64,000 bases of DNA from Spongiactinospora rosea (GCF_003315795.1 NZ_QMEY01000006.1:346149-410148), one strand, 5' to 3'. Positions 53,067 to 62,744 are shown, numbered from the stretch's first letter. The notes: generated from the letters alone by a model not told the origin. Made by a program: numbers and translations.

Positions 53067-54611
53067 ATGACCGAGAGCCACGACGCGGACGTCGCGATCG
53101 TCGGATACGGACCGACCGGCGTGATCGCCGCACTCACCCTCGCGAGGTACGGCGTGTCCGCCGTCGCTCTCGAACGCGAGCAGGACATCCATCCCCGGGC
53201 GCGGGCCGTGACCGTCAACGACTGGACGATGCGGATCTTCCAGGACCTCGGCATCGACGAGCGGATCGAGAGGAAGATCGACCCCCAGCGGGCCCTGCGC
53301 TGGGTGACCTACGACGGCACGGAGATCATGCGGGTCGAGCATCCCCCCTCGACGCTGGGCCGCAGGCCGCGCTTCTACAACATCTACCAGCCGACGATGG
53401 AGGCCGAACTGCGCGAGGCCGCGCGGGAGTACGGCGACCGCGTCACCGTCCGCTACGGCGTCGAGGTCACCGGGATCGAGCAGGACGCCGACGGCGTCAC
53501 CGTCACCGCGACGCACACCCCGACCGGCGAGACCCGCACCGTCCGCGCCCGCTACGCGATCGGCGCGGACGGGGGCAGCAGCACCACCCGGCCCGTGGTG
53601 GGCTGCCGCCTGCTGGGCGACACCAACGACGTGACCTGGGTGGTCATCGACTGCAAGGTCAAGCGCTGGTGGCCCGACCGCGATCTCCTCACCTTCTGGT
53701 CGGACAAGCAGCGCCCGGTCGTGGACATCGCGCTGTCCGCGGGCAACCACAGGTGGGAGATCCCGCTCAAGCCGGACGAGTCCCCCGCCGACTACCCGAC
53801 GAGCGCCGAGGTGTGGCCGCTGCTCAGGGCGCTCGGCGTCACCGAGCGGGACGTCGAGATCCACCAGTACGCCTTCTACCGGCACCACACCCGGATGGCC
53901 GACACCTGGCGCAGGGGACGGGTGTTCCTGGCCGGCGACGCGGCCCACCTGATGCCGCCGTGGGCGGGGGCCGGGATGCAGACCGGCATGCGCGACGCCC
54001 ACAACCTGGGCTGGAAGCTCGCCCGCGTGATCACCGGCGAACTCCCGGAAAGCTGGCTGGACACCTACGAGGCCGAGCGTCGGCCCAGCGCCGCCTTCTA
54101 CACGAACCTCGCGGTACAGCTCGGCCGGGTCATCCAGCAGGAGCTGTCCGAGGAGGAGCGGGCCGCGATGAACGCGGTGCCGCAGGGCACGGTCACCCCG
54201 TTCGAGCCGCCGCTCATCGCCCCGCCGGTGCTCGAAGGCGGATGGATCAGAGGCCCGCTGGGCGACGCCAGCATAGTCGGCCGCATGATCCCGCAGCCGA
54301 TCGCGGGCGACACCGTCGGCCGGATGGCACGCCTGGACGACCTGCTCGGCAACGGCTTCGTGCTGCTCGGCGCGGATGTCGATCCGGCGACGCTGCTGAC
54401 CGCGGGCGAGAAGCGGGCCTGGGACGCGCTCGGCGCCCGGTACGTCGCGGTGCGGCCGAAGACCGCGTACACGCAGGGGCCGGACGACCTCGTCGATCTC
54501 GATGACGTGATCCTGCCGTGGCTGGCCAGGTACGGGGTGCGTGCCGTGGCGCTCCGTCCCGACAAGTTCGTGGCCGCGTCCGATGTCGGCGGCCTGGCCG
54601 TACCCGCCTGA
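53067..54611 (+). CDS. FAD-dependent 3-(3-hydroxyphenyl)propionate hydroxylase-like monooxygenase
   Basis: A 514-residue group A flavoprotein hydroxylase of the MhpA type: ADVAIVGYGPTGVIAALTLARYG (FAD), IGADGGSSTTRPVVG (DG motif), FLAGDAAHLMPPWAGAGMQTGMRDAHNLGWKL (GD motif) and a thioredoxin-like C-terminal domain. It probably ortho-hydroxylates a 3-hydroxyphenyl acid to a catechol for the extradiol dioxygenase next to it. The exact substrate is not certain. ATG 53067 has ACGGAG upstream. Confidence 0.87.
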   Translation: MTESHDADVAIVGYGPTGVIAALTLARYGVSAVALEREQDIHPRARAVTVNDWTMRIFQDLGIDERIERKIDPQRALRWVTYDGTEIMRVEHPPSTLGRRPRFYNIYQPTMEAELREAAREYGDRVTVRYGVEVTGIEQDADGVTVTATHTPTGETRTVRARYAIGADGGSSTTRPVVGCRLLGDTNDVTWVVIDCKVKRWWPDRDLLTFWSDKQRPVVDIALSAGNHRWEIPLKPDESPADYPTSAEVWPLLRALGVTERDVEIHQYAFYRHHTRMADTWRRGRVFLAGDAAHLMPPWAGAGMQTGMRDAHNLGWKLARVITGELPESWLDTYEAERRPSAAFYTNLAVQLGRVIQQELSEEERAAMNAVPQGTVTPFEPPLIAPPVLEGGWIRGPLGDASIVGRMIPQPIAGDTVGRMARLDDLLGNGFVLLGADVDPATLLTAGEKRAWDALGARYVAVRPKTAYTQGPDDLVDLDDVILPWLARYGVRAVALRPDKFVAASDVGGLAVPA

Positions 54612-54670
54612 AAGCCCCGGCCGCACGCGCCGGAAAGCCACGCACGCGCCTGAAAGCAAGGAGGGAAAGC

Positions 54671-55606
54671 ATGTCGAAAGTCAAGGAACTGGGTTACGTC
54701 GTCTACGAGGTCGGCGACCTGCCCGACTGGGAGCACTTCGGCGTCGAGCTGCTGGGCATGCAGATCGGCGAGCGGACCGGCGACGGGTTCACCCTGCGCA
54801 CCGACGAGAAGGCGCACCGCTGGATCATCACCGGGGGCCCCGCCGACGACCTCGTGGCCACCGGTTACGAGGTGGCGGACGACGCCGCGCTCGACGAACT
54901 GGTCGGCAGGCTGCGGGATGCCGGGATCGAGGTCACCGAGGGCGGCGACGCCCTCGCCGCCGCCCGCAAGGTGGAGCGGATATTCACCACCGCGGACCCG
55001 ATGGGCAACCGGGTCGAACTGGTCACCGGCCTGGCCGACGCCGCCACGCCGTTCCGGTCGGCGAAGCTGCTCGGCGGGTTCGTGACCGGCGCGGGCGGCG
55101 CGGGCCACCAGGTCCTCCTGGCGCACGGCGTCTCCCGGGAGACCTACCTGGGCTTCTACATCGACCTGCTCGGCTTCAAGGTCAGCGACATCATCATCGA
55201 GGAGCTGTCCCCGGGCGTGGTCGCCGACCTGATCTTCCTGCACTGCAACGGCCGCCATCACACCGTGGCCTTCGGCGACCTGCCCTCGCCGAAGAGCTCC
55301 CACCACTTCATGGTGGAGGTCACCGACATCCGCGACGTCGGCATGGCCTACGACCGGTGCCTGGACGCCAAGCAGCCGTTCGAGATGACGCTCGGCATGC
55401 ACCCGAACGACCACATGTTCAGCTTCTACGTCCGCACGCCCTCCGGCTTCAGCGTCGAGTACGGCTGGGGCGGGCTGATCATCGACGATGAGACATGGGA
55501 GGTGAAGACGCTGGACAAGCTGAACAGCTGGGGCCACCGCCCCCCGGAGGTCGTCGCCGGACTGTACGCCGCCGCGCTCACGCCCCACGAGGAGGCCGCC
55601 CGATGA
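54671..55606 (+). CDS. Type I extradiol ring-cleavage dioxygenase (BphC/HsaC-like)
   Basis: A 311-residue VOC-fold dioxygenase with two modules. The metal ligands align with BphC: H146 (GAGHQVLL), H211 or H212 (SSHHFMVEV) and E263 (FSVEYG). It opens a catechol next to a hydroxyl (meta cleavage). GGAGGG precedes the ATG, and the stop overlaps the hydrolase start (ATGA). Confidence 0.9.
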   Translation: MSKVKELGYVVYEVGDLPDWEHFGVELLGMQIGERTGDGFTLRTDEKAHRWIITGGPADDLVATGYEVADDAALDELVGRLRDAGIEVTEGGDALAAARKVERIFTTADPMGNRVELVTGLADAATPFRSAKLLGGFVTGAGGAGHQVLLAHGVSRETYLGFYIDLLGFKVSDIIIEELSPGVVADLIFLHCNGRHHTVAFGDLPSPKSSHHFMVEVTDIRDVGMAYDRCLDAKQPFEMTLGMHPNDHMFSFYVRTPSGFSVEYGWGGLIIDDETWEVKTLDKLNSWGHRPPEVVAGLYAAALTPHEEAAR

Positions 55607-56448
55607 CCTTCGACGCCACCGACATCGCGCGCACCGTACAGACCGCGAACTGGAAACTGCGCTACTACGAGGCGGGCGCCGGCCATCCGCTCGTCCTGCT
55701 GCACGGCAGCGGGCCGGGCGCCACCGGGTGGAGCAACTTCGCCGGCAACATCGAGGCGCTGGCCGCGCGCTTCCACGTGTACGCCGTGGACATGCCCGGG
55801 TGGGGCGACTCGGACCCCGCGACCGTCGATCGCCTCGACCACGTGGCGGCGGCGATCGAGTTCCTGGACGCCGTCGGCATCGAGCGGGCCGCGTTCGTCG
55901 GCAACTCGATGGGCGGCCAGACCTCCCTGCGGCTGGCCACCGAGCACCCCGGCCGCATCTCGCACCTGGTCACCATGGGCCCGCCGGTCGGCCGGACGCC
56001 GACGCTCTTCGGCCCAGGCGACGGCCCGTCGGAGGGCCTGAAGGTGCTCGTGCAGGCGTACCGCGACCCGAGCCCCGCGAACATGCGCAGGCTCGTCGAG
56101 ATCATGGTCTACGACAAGGCCCGCTTCGCCACCCCGGAGCTGTGCCAGGCCCGCTCCGACGCGGCCCTGGCCCGTCCTGAGCATCTGCGCAACTACGTGG
56201 AGGGACTGCCCAAGGGCGCACCGCTCCCGAAGTGGGTCAGAACAGACCTGCTGCCGTCCATCCAGGTGCCGACCCTCCTCATCCACGGCCGTGACGACCG
56301 CGTCGTCTCGTACGAGACCTCGCTGTACCTGCTGGCGAACATCCCGGACAGCCGCCTGGTCCTGCTCAACCGCTGCGGCCACTGGGCGATGATCGAACAT
56401 GCCGACGAGTTCAACCGCCTGGTCACCGACTTCGTCGCGAACAACTGA
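55603..56448 (+). CDS. Alpha/beta hydrolase, meta-cleavage C-C bond hydrolase (MhpC/BphD-like)
   Basis: A 281-residue MhpC/BphD-type hydrolase. The oxyanion loop LLHGSGPGATGWSNF, nucleophile elbow GNSMGG (S102), acid D231/D232 (HGRDDRVV) and H260 (RCGHWAMIE) form the triad. It cleaves the ring-fission product of the preceding dioxygenase. No hydratase or aldolase genes follow, so the pathway must continue elsewhere. Confidence 0.92.
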   Translation: MTFDATDIARTVQTANWKLRYYEAGAGHPLVLLHGSGPGATGWSNFAGNIEALAARFHVYAVDMPGWGDSDPATVDRLDHVAAAIEFLDAVGIERAAFVGNSMGGQTSLRLATEHPGRISHLVTMGPPVGRTPTLFGPGDGPSEGLKVLVQAYRDPSPANMRRLVEIMVYDKARFATPELCQARSDAALARPEHLRNYVEGLPKGAPLPKWVRTDLLPSIQVPTLLIHGRDDRVVSYETSLYLLANIPDSRLVLLNRCGHWAMIEHADEFNRLVTDFVANN

Positions 56449-56686
56449 CCCATGCGGCTGCGGCCCCGACGGGGCTTTGGAGTGAGTGAGAGAGCATCTT
56501 CACGGGCCGGAACTCTGACGGGCTCATCGCCGCCGATTCCTCGTCGCCTCCAAAGCCCTCAAGGACGCACTTGCCGCTGCCCGCCGGTCCCGGCCTGTCA
56601 AAGCCGGCCGGCTGCGGCCCAATCGCGAGCGGGACCGTCGCCTGTACTGCTGGACGCCGTAAGGCGGCCACAGGCGCTGATCCAGG

Positions 56687-56815
56687 CTGGTGAAGGAGAC
56701 CTTCCCAGCCTGGAAGGGCCTGGCCGGACTGGACGAGCACCAGGTCCGCCGCCTCACCTGATGGCCCCGCCGGCCATGCTCGCGCGCGCCTTCGTCGCCG
56801 TGCCCGCGCCGATGG
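56687..56815 (+). mobile_element. IS701-like transposase remnant (C-terminal fragment)
   Basis: The translation LVKETFPAWKGLAGLDEHQ then VRRLT matches the conserved C-terminal segment of IS701-type transposases (typically EESFQAGKGLAGLDEHQVRRW). A stop follows at once, and the next conserved piece (MLARAFVAVPA) is in another frame. No ends or N-terminal part remain. The rest of the 541-base gap 56449-56989 has no gene I can support. Confidence 0.6.
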
Positions 56816-56989
56816 ACACGCCCGCCATCTCGCCCCGCGTGCTCACGATGCAGCCCACCGGCTCCGTTGGTCCGCCTGCCAACGGCGTCTGGGCGCGACG
56901 CGCCCACAGGGCTCTGAACAGCGAAAACCGTGAACGAACCGATCCTGCGGGCTAGATTCGGCCATGGACCACTGAGGGGGGACAGGGTC

Positions 56990-58387
56990 ATGCTGCCGAT
57001 GAGTCTGGCCAGGGTCGCGGAGATCGTCGCGGGGAAGCTCCATGAGATCCCTGACCCTGCCGTGATGGTGGCCGGGCCCATGATCGTGGATTCCCGTTGT
57101 GCGGTTCCCGGCAGCTTGTTCGCCGCCTTCCGTGGAGAGCGTGCCGATGGCCACGACTATGCCGTGGCGGCCGTGGAATCGGGTGCGGCGGCGGTACTCG
57201 TCTCTCGGCCCGTGCCTGCTCCCGCGATCGTCGTCGACGACGTGCAGGCGGCTTTGGACGCGCTGACCTGCTGGACGGCGCGTGCCATACCGGGGGTCAC
57301 CCGGATCGGGATCACCGGCTCCTGCGGCAAGACCTCCACCAAGGACCTTCTCGGGCAGATCCTGGACCGCCTGGGACCCACCGTGGCCACGCAGGGCTCG
57401 CAGAACAACGAGATCGGCGTACCGCTGACGGTGTTGAGCGCGACACCGGCCACCCGCTACCTGGTGCTGGAGATGGGCGCCCGCGGCATCGGACATCTGA
57501 CGCACCTGACCCGGATGGTGCCCTTGGACGTCGCCGTCGTATTGAACGTCGGCACCGCACACGCCGGGGAGTTCGGCAGCCGGCAGGCCACCGCCCAGGC
57601 CAAAGGCGAACTCGTCGAGGCCCTGCACGCTGACGGCGCAGCCGTACTCAATGCTGATGATCCGCTGGTCGCGGCGATGGAATCGCGGAGCGCCGCTCCA
57701 GTGGTGTGGTACGGCCGCGGCTCGTCCGCGCAGGTCCGCGCGACCGATGTCCGCCTGATGGGTGGTCGGCCGCGGTTCGAGCTGCACACCCCTGAAGGCA
57801 GAGCGACGGTGGAACTTCCGCTGGTGGGCGAGCATCACGTCTCCAATGCGCTGGCCGCCGCCGCGGCCGCATTCCGGCTGGGCATGCCCACCCGGCAGAT
57901 CGCCGAAGCGTTGAGCACCGCGGTAGCCACCAGCGGAAGCCGGATGCAGGTGCATGAACGCCCCGATGGGGTGACCATCGTCGATGACGCCTACAACGCC
58001 AACCCCGACTCCATGGCCGCGGCGCTCCAGGCTCTTGTGTCCATGGCCGCAGGCCGCCGTACCGTCGCGGTGCTCGGCGACATGCGGGAACTCGGTGCCG
58101 AGTCGGCCGGACAGCACCGAGCCATGGGCGAACTGGCCGCCCGGCTTGGGGTGGACATCGTGGTGGGCGTCGGAGCCTGGGAGGCCGCCGCGATCGTCGC
58201 CGGTGCCGCCGACGCAGGCACGACGGCCCACCTGGTCGATGGACAACGGGCCGCACTCGGGCTGTTGTCCCAGTTCGTACAAGAGGGCGACGTGGTGCTG
58301 GTGAAAGCCTCTCACGGAGCCGCGCTGGACGCCCTCGCCCGGGACCTGACAGCGATACCGCCCACGGACGGAGCGGTCAATCAGTAA
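56990..58387 (+). CDS. murF: MurF-like UDP-MurNAc-tripeptide D-Ala-D-Ala ligase
   Basis: A 465-residue Mur ligase. The ATP loop is GITGSCGKTSTKD, with NNEIGVPLTVL, EMGARGIGHL, NVGTAHAGEFGS, and HHVSNALAAAAAA; the end has VDDAYNANPDSMAAAL and LVKASHGAALD, all MurF traits. It joins D-Ala-D-Ala to UDP-MurNAc-tripeptide. It stands alone, not in a dcw cluster, so it is probably a second copy. ATG 56990 has GGGGGG upstream. Confidence 0.9.
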   Translation: MLPMSLARVAEIVAGKLHEIPDPAVMVAGPMIVDSRCAVPGSLFAAFRGERADGHDYAVAAVESGAAAVLVSRPVPAPAIVVDDVQAALDALTCWTARAIPGVTRIGITGSCGKTSTKDLLGQILDRLGPTVATQGSQNNEIGVPLTVLSATPATRYLVLEMGARGIGHLTHLTRMVPLDVAVVLNVGTAHAGEFGSRQATAQAKGELVEALHADGAAVLNADDPLVAAMESRSAAPVVWYGRGSSAQVRATDVRLMGGRPRFELHTPEGRATVELPLVGEHHVSNALAAAAAAFRLGMPTRQIAEALSTAVATSGSRMQVHERPDGVTIVDDAYNANPDSMAAALQALVSMAAGRRTVAVLGDMRELGAESAGQHRAMGELAARLGVDIVVGVGAWEAAAIVAGAADAGTTAHLVDGQRAALGLLSQFVQEGDVVLVKASHGAALDALARDLTAIPPTDGAVNQ

Positions 58388-58638
58388 TCATCACGCGACC
58401 ACGACCGACCACAGCTCCCGGAGGTTGCCGATGATCGCACCGCCACCATCGCCGCAGGCGCCGGGGAAGGCCAAGCGCCTGCGCCCGAATCCATTGTGAC
58501 CAAGGCGATCTACCCAGATCGCTCCCATAAAGGGCGGATCAGGCGTCGTCCAGGCGGACACACCGCTAGAGCCCATCAGTGCCTCTTGAGGGCGGGGACT
58601 TGGCACTCCGCCCGCACCCCGTCTTCATAAGAGGGTGG

Positions 58639-59193
58639 TCAGGATAACGATGGTCGCTCACGGCGATCCGCCTCCTTTTCTCGCGCCCCTTTGGTCCCGC
58701 TTCGGCGGGTAGGCCCGCCTTGTGGAGCGCTGGGCGGTCGTGGTTTGGGGATGGTGGGGCGGGCCGAGCTTGGTCGTGGGGCTGGTTGGGGGTCGGTGGG
58801 CGTGGCTGTGGGGGGTGAGCCCTCGAAGGTGACGGTGACCGTGCGTTCGAGGACGCGGACGGACTCGGCGAGGATCGAGTGGACGCTCGCCCTGCCGTAC
58901 GCCGTCGTGAAGAAACGACGACGCAAGGTGCCTCGGACCTCGATGACGTCTCGTGGCCGGAGGTCGGCCACCGACCTGCCGAGCGGGCCGTCGAAGGTCA
59001 TGCACTCGAAGGTCTCGGTGACGAACTCGCGTGTACGGCCCGGCCGCCGCACGGTCAGCTTCCAGGTGGTGAGCGTGTCGCCGCTGGGCAGCGGTTTCAC
59101 GCCCGGCACTCCGGAAAGTCGGCCGGACAGGACGACCTCGTTGCGATCGATCTTGCGGTCGTTGCCGTGGTCGCGGTCCGTGGTGTCTTCCAT
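58639..59193 (-). CDS. SSB-like OB-fold protein
   Basis: A 184-residue protein. The N-terminal 110 residues are a single-stranded-DNA-binding OB fold (NEVVLSGRLSGVPGVKPLPSGDTLTTWKL, then FECMTFDGPLGRSVADLRPRDVIEVRGTLRRRFF). The C-terminus is Pro-, Arg- and Lys-rich and lacks the acidic DDDIPF-type tip of housekeeping SSB. Such paralogues exist in many actinomycetes. The 251 bases between murF and this gene hold nothing I recognise. Confidence 0.82.
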   Translation of the reverse strand: MEDTTDRDHGNDRKIDRNEVVLSGRLSGVPGVKPLPSGDTLTTWKLTVRRPGRTREFVTETFECMTFDGPLGRSVADLRPRDVIEVRGTLRRRFFTTAYGRASVHSILAESVRVLERTVTVTFEGSPPTATPTDPQPAPRPSSARPTIPKPRPPSAPQGGPTRRSGTKGAREKEADRRERPSLS

Positions 59194-59306
59194 GATGGGC
59201 CTCCTCGCAGTTTGTGAGCCGAGACCACTCTCTACGATGTGAGGTGCGACGCATTCGCCCGAACGCCGTTCTGGGGATAACGCCGCTCCTGCGACGAGGG
59301 GGGCCT

Positions 59307-60233
59307 GTGGACAACATCACCGCGCTCGGCGGAGACGTGTACGAGATCGACACACGGATGGCCGGCTACTCGGGAATCACCGCCGGCTACCTCATCCTCG
59401 GAGACAAACCCTGTCTCGTGGAGACCGGGACATCGACCTCCGCGCCCATCGTGCGCGACGCGCTGGCCGCGCTCGGCGTCGGCCCCGACGACCTGGCCAC
59501 CGTGGTCGTCACGCACATCCACCTCGACCACGCGGGCGGGGTCGGCGATATCGCCCGGTTCTTCCCCTCCGCCGAAGTCGTCGTCCATGAGAAGGGCGCG
59601 CGGCACCTGGCCGACCCCACCCGGCTGATGGCCAGCGCCAAGATGGTGTGGGGCGACCGGCTCGACACGCTGTTCGGCGAGCTCGCGCCGACCGAGGCGT
59701 CGAGGATCAGGGCCCTTGGCGACACCGGCGCCATCGACCTCGGCGCCGGGCGTACCTTGAGCAGCCACTACTCCCCCGGCCACGCCAAGCACCACGTGGG
59801 CCTGATCGACTCGGCGACCGGTGACCTGTACGTCGGCGATGCCGCCGGGGTCTATCTGCCCGAGACCGGCGACCTGCGGCCCGCCACGCCGCCACCCGAC
59901 TTCGACCTGCGCACGGCGCTCGACTCCATCGCGCTCTTCAGCGATCTCCAGCCGCAGCGGCTGCTGTTCAGCCACTACGGCCCCGTGGACGATGTCGCCA
60001 CGACGCTGGAACGATCGGCCGAAGAACTACGGGTATGGGTTGATCTGACCAAGCAGGCGCACACCGCCGGAATGGACCTGGACCACGCGGTCGCCATGGT
60101 CAGGGACCGGACGCGCGAGCGCTATGCCGCGCTGCGCGCCGATCCCGAGATCGCCGAGCAGTTCGAACTGCTCAGTGGCGCTCCCTCGAACGTCGCCGGA
60201 ATCCTGCACTGGCTGGGCAAGGAGAACCTCTGA
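59307..60233 (+). CDS. MBL-fold metallohydrolase
   Basis: A 308-residue metallo-beta-lactamase fold protein. THIHLDHAGG is the metal motif, with SPGHAKHHVGLI, YVGDAAGVY and LLFSHYGPVDD for the other ligands. A C-terminal helical part (residues 225-308) is of the type seen in zinc-dependent hydrolases of the YtnP-like group. GTG 59307 is preceded by GAGGGG. Substrate unknown. Confidence 0.87.
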   Translation: MDNITALGGDVYEIDTRMAGYSGITAGYLILGDKPCLVETGTSTSAPIVRDALAALGVGPDDLATVVVTHIHLDHAGGVGDIARFFPSAEVVVHEKGARHLADPTRLMASAKMVWGDRLDTLFGELAPTEASRIRALGDTGAIDLGAGRTLSSHYSPGHAKHHVGLIDSATGDLYVGDAAGVYLPETGDLRPATPPPDFDLRTALDSIALFSDLQPQRLLFSHYGPVDDVATTLERSAEELRVWVDLTKQAHTAGMDLDHAVAMVRDRTRERYAALRADPEIAEQFELLSGAPSNVAGILHWLGKENL

Positions 60234-60240
60234 GCGCACC

Positions 60241-60275
60241 GCCGCGTACCACCATCGGCAGGGGTGGTACGCGGC
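60241..60275. terminator. Perfect 13-bp hairpin between convergent MBL and TPR protein genes
   Basis: GCCGCGTACCACC pairs fully with GGTGGTACGCGGC around a 9-base loop in the 66-base convergent gap. Strong bidirectional terminator candidate. Confidence 0.8.
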
Positions 60276-60299
60276 GCGCGCGAACAGCCAGGTAGAGCG

Positions 60300-62744
60300 T
60301 CAGGCGTCCCGCTTGCCCTGCTCGTCGCCGGGGCCGCGGTCAGGCCCGCCCTCGCCACGCGCTTCCTCATCCGACTCGTCGACGTCGGACTCGTCATCAT
60401 CAGCGTCGTCATCGGCGTCTTCATCGGCCAGGTCGCCGAAGTCCGGCGCGATGAAGGCGGGCACCGCCGGAGCCTCCACCTCGACCTTCCGCTCGGCCGC
60501 GACGTCGCTCTTCTCCGTGTCCGTCGCGTGCCCGGGCACGTCCTCGAAGCCGCCCGGGGGCTCGGCCGGGAAGGGGGCCGACTCGGCCGGTGGCGCCTGC
60601 TCCTCGAAGTCGAGCTCGTCCAGATCGTCTTCGTCCTCGATCTGCCGGTCGAGGGTCGCCAGGTCGTCGATCTCTTCGTCCTCGGCCTGCTCGACGCCTT
60701 CGGCGGACTCGGCCTCCAGCGCGTCCGCATCGACGCCCTCTTCGATGTCCTCGATGTCCGCGATGCTCTCGCCGGTGAGTTCGGAGTAGCGGGCCGCCGC
60801 GTCGGTCTCCCCGGCGTCGTCGAAGCCCATCGCGCGCCCGAACCAGTCGGCCGCCGCGGCCTCGTGCCCGGCCTCGGCCAGGGCGTCCGCGTACGCGAAG
60901 GCCAGCCGGGCCGACCACGGGTGCGGCCGGGGGTCGCGAAGCTCGGGCAGGCGCTGGAGGGTCACCAGGGCGGCGTCGTGCTGGCCGAGATCGCGGCGCG
61001 CGCCCGACTCCACGATGGTCAGCTCGATGCGCCCGGCCCGGTCCAGACGTTCGGCCTCACGTGAACGCACCAGGTCCAGCGCGCGTTCCGGACGGCCGAG
61101 GCCGCGCTCGCAGTCAGCCATGATCGGAAGATACTCATCCGATCCGGTCATCCTGCGCGCCGCACGCAGATCGCCCAGCGCCTCCGAGAACTGCCCGGCA
61201 CGGTACGCCGTCACTCCCGCCGCCTCGCGTACCACGCCGATCCTGGCCGCGAACCGCCGCGCGACCTTGGCGTGCTCGTACGCCCGCTCCGGATCGTCGT
61301 CACCCAGCGCACGCTCGGCGGCGACCAGGTGGCGAGCGATCAGGTCGGCGAGGTCACCGGGCAGCGAGCCGAGTTCCTCACGGAGCTCGCTGTCGAGCTC
61401 GTCGGCCGTGATGTCGGGCGCCACCTCGGGCAGTTCCTCGCGCTCGCGAGGGGCGTCGTCCTCGCGCCCGCCGTACCTGGCGCGGGTCGGCCGGTCGGAT
61501 GCGTCCTGGCCCGGCCCGCGGTCATCACGCTCGTACGGGCGACGGTCGTCGCGCTGGTAGGAAGGGCGGTCATCGCGCTGGTAGGGGCGGCGTTCCCGAT
61601 CGCCGTAGCCACCGCCTCCCGGACGGCCCTCCCGGCGGAACGGCGGGCGGTCGGAGCCCCGGTCGTTCCAGTCGCGCCGGGGGGCGCGGTCACCACGGTC
61701 GCCGCCACGGTCATCGCGGCGTCCACCGAACCCGCGCCGGGCCTCGTCCCGGTCGCGGTACCGGTCGCGGCGGTCGTCGTCCCTGCCACCGCCACCGTAG
61801 GGGCGGGGCGTGCGGTCGTCACGACGTTCGTACGGCCTGCGCTCACGGTCGCCGTAGGAGGAGCCTCCGCTCCGCTCGGGACGGTCACGATAGGGCCGAT
61901 CGCCCCGATCGTCACGGTTCCAGCTCCGGCCGTCGCGCTCGCCCGCCCGGTACGGACGCCCTTCGCGGCTGCCACGGTCGCCGCGGTCATCCCGGTACGG
62001 CCGGCCCTCGCGGCCCGGAGCCCGGTCATCGCGACGGAACGGACGGTCGCCACCACTCCGCCCGCCACGATCATCCCGCTGGAACGGGCGATCCCCGCCA
62101 CGCCGCTCACCACGGTCATCGCGGCGGAACGGGCGATCCCCGCCACGCCCTTCACCACGGTCGTCACGCCGGAAGGGCCGGTCGCGGCCACCAGTCCGCC
62201 CACCACGATCGTCGCGCTGGAACGGGCGATCCCCGCCGCGGCGCTCACCACGGTCATCGCGACGGTAGGGGCGGTCGCCGCCGTCGCGGAAGCCTCCACC
62301 GCCCCTGCGGTCGTCCCGGTCGCCTCGTCCGCCGGGGCCACGGCGCTCGCCATAACCCCCTTCGCCACGGCCGCGCTCGAACGGACGCCCGCCGCGGTCA
62401 TCGGGACGCCTCTCGAAGCGCCCCCCGCCGTATCCTCCGCGCCGCTCACCAGGGCGCGAGTCGCGATCCTGCGATCGGTCACCGCCGCGGCCACGGTCCC
62501 GGTCGCCTTCCCGGCCCCAACCTCGGTCACGGTCCCGGTCACGCGGCGCATATGAGCGTCCTTCGCCGCCTTCGCGCCGGTCATGCCTTTCGCGGCGTTC
62601 GCCGTATCGGGGCCCGTCCCCCGGCATGCCTCGGTCTCCGCGGTAACCACCACCGCGCACCGGCCTCTCGTCGCCGGCATCCGGACCGCGCTGCCCGCCT
62701 TCTCCGCGCCGGCCCGCGTCATCACGTCCTTGGTCTCTGTTCAC
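60300..62744 (-). CDS. Large Arg/Gly/Asp-rich protein with TPR region and acidic tail
   Basis: An 814-residue protein. Residues 1 to about 430 are low complexity, built from variants of RPFRRDDRGERRGGD and rich in Arg, Gly and Asp. Residues about 450-640 are helical and TPR-like (HLVAAERALGDDDPERAYEHA, YRAGQFSEALGDLRAARRM, FAYADALAEAGHEAAAADWF). The last 150 residues are strongly acidic. RGG/RDD-rich segments bind RNA or form condensates in other proteins. Streptomycetes have related proteins of unknown function. GTG start at 62744 has no obvious ribosome site. Confidence 0.78.
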   Translation of the reverse strand: MNRDQGRDDAGRRGEGGQRGPDAGDERPVRGGGYRGDRGMPGDGPRYGERRERHDRREGGEGRSYAPRDRDRDRGWGREGDRDRGRGGDRSQDRDSRPGERRGGYGGGRFERRPDDRGGRPFERGRGEGGYGERRGPGGRGDRDDRRGGGGFRDGGDRPYRRDDRGERRGGDRPFQRDDRGGRTGGRDRPFRRDDRGEGRGGDRPFRRDDRGERRGGDRPFQRDDRGGRSGGDRPFRRDDRAPGREGRPYRDDRGDRGSREGRPYRAGERDGRSWNRDDRGDRPYRDRPERSGGSSYGDRERRPYERRDDRTPRPYGGGGRDDDRRDRYRDRDEARRGFGGRRDDRGGDRGDRAPRRDWNDRGSDRPPFRREGRPGGGGYGDRERRPYQRDDRPSYQRDDRRPYERDDRGPGQDASDRPTRARYGGREDDAPREREELPEVAPDITADELDSELREELGSLPGDLADLIARHLVAAERALGDDDPERAYEHAKVARRFAARIGVVREAAGVTAYRAGQFSEALGDLRAARRMTGSDEYLPIMADCERGLGRPERALDLVRSREAERLDRAGRIELTIVESGARRDLGQHDAALVTLQRLPELRDPRPHPWSARLAFAYADALAEAGHEAAAADWFGRAMGFDDAGETDAAARYSELTGESIADIEDIEEGVDADALEAESAEGVEQAEDEEIDDLATLDRQIEDEDDLDELDFEEQAPPAESAPFPAEPPGGFEDVPGHATDTEKSDVAAERKVEVEAPAVPAFIAPDFGDLADEDADDDADDDESDVDESDEEARGEGGPDRGPGDEQGKRDA
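61500..62430 (-). repeat. Degenerate coding repeats (Arg/Asp/Gly-rich array)
   Basis: About 12 imperfect units of 15-27 codons encode RPFRRDDRGxRxGGD-type motifs. At DNA level near-identical blocks such as CGGAACGGGCGATCCCCGCC recur around 62080-62240. This is internal repetition of the coding sequence, not CRISPR. Confidence 0.75.

Noticed and set aside
58391..58606. 71-residue minus-strand frame between murF and the SSB-like gene
   Set aside because: No ribosome site, no recognisable family, and codon pattern is not clearly coding.
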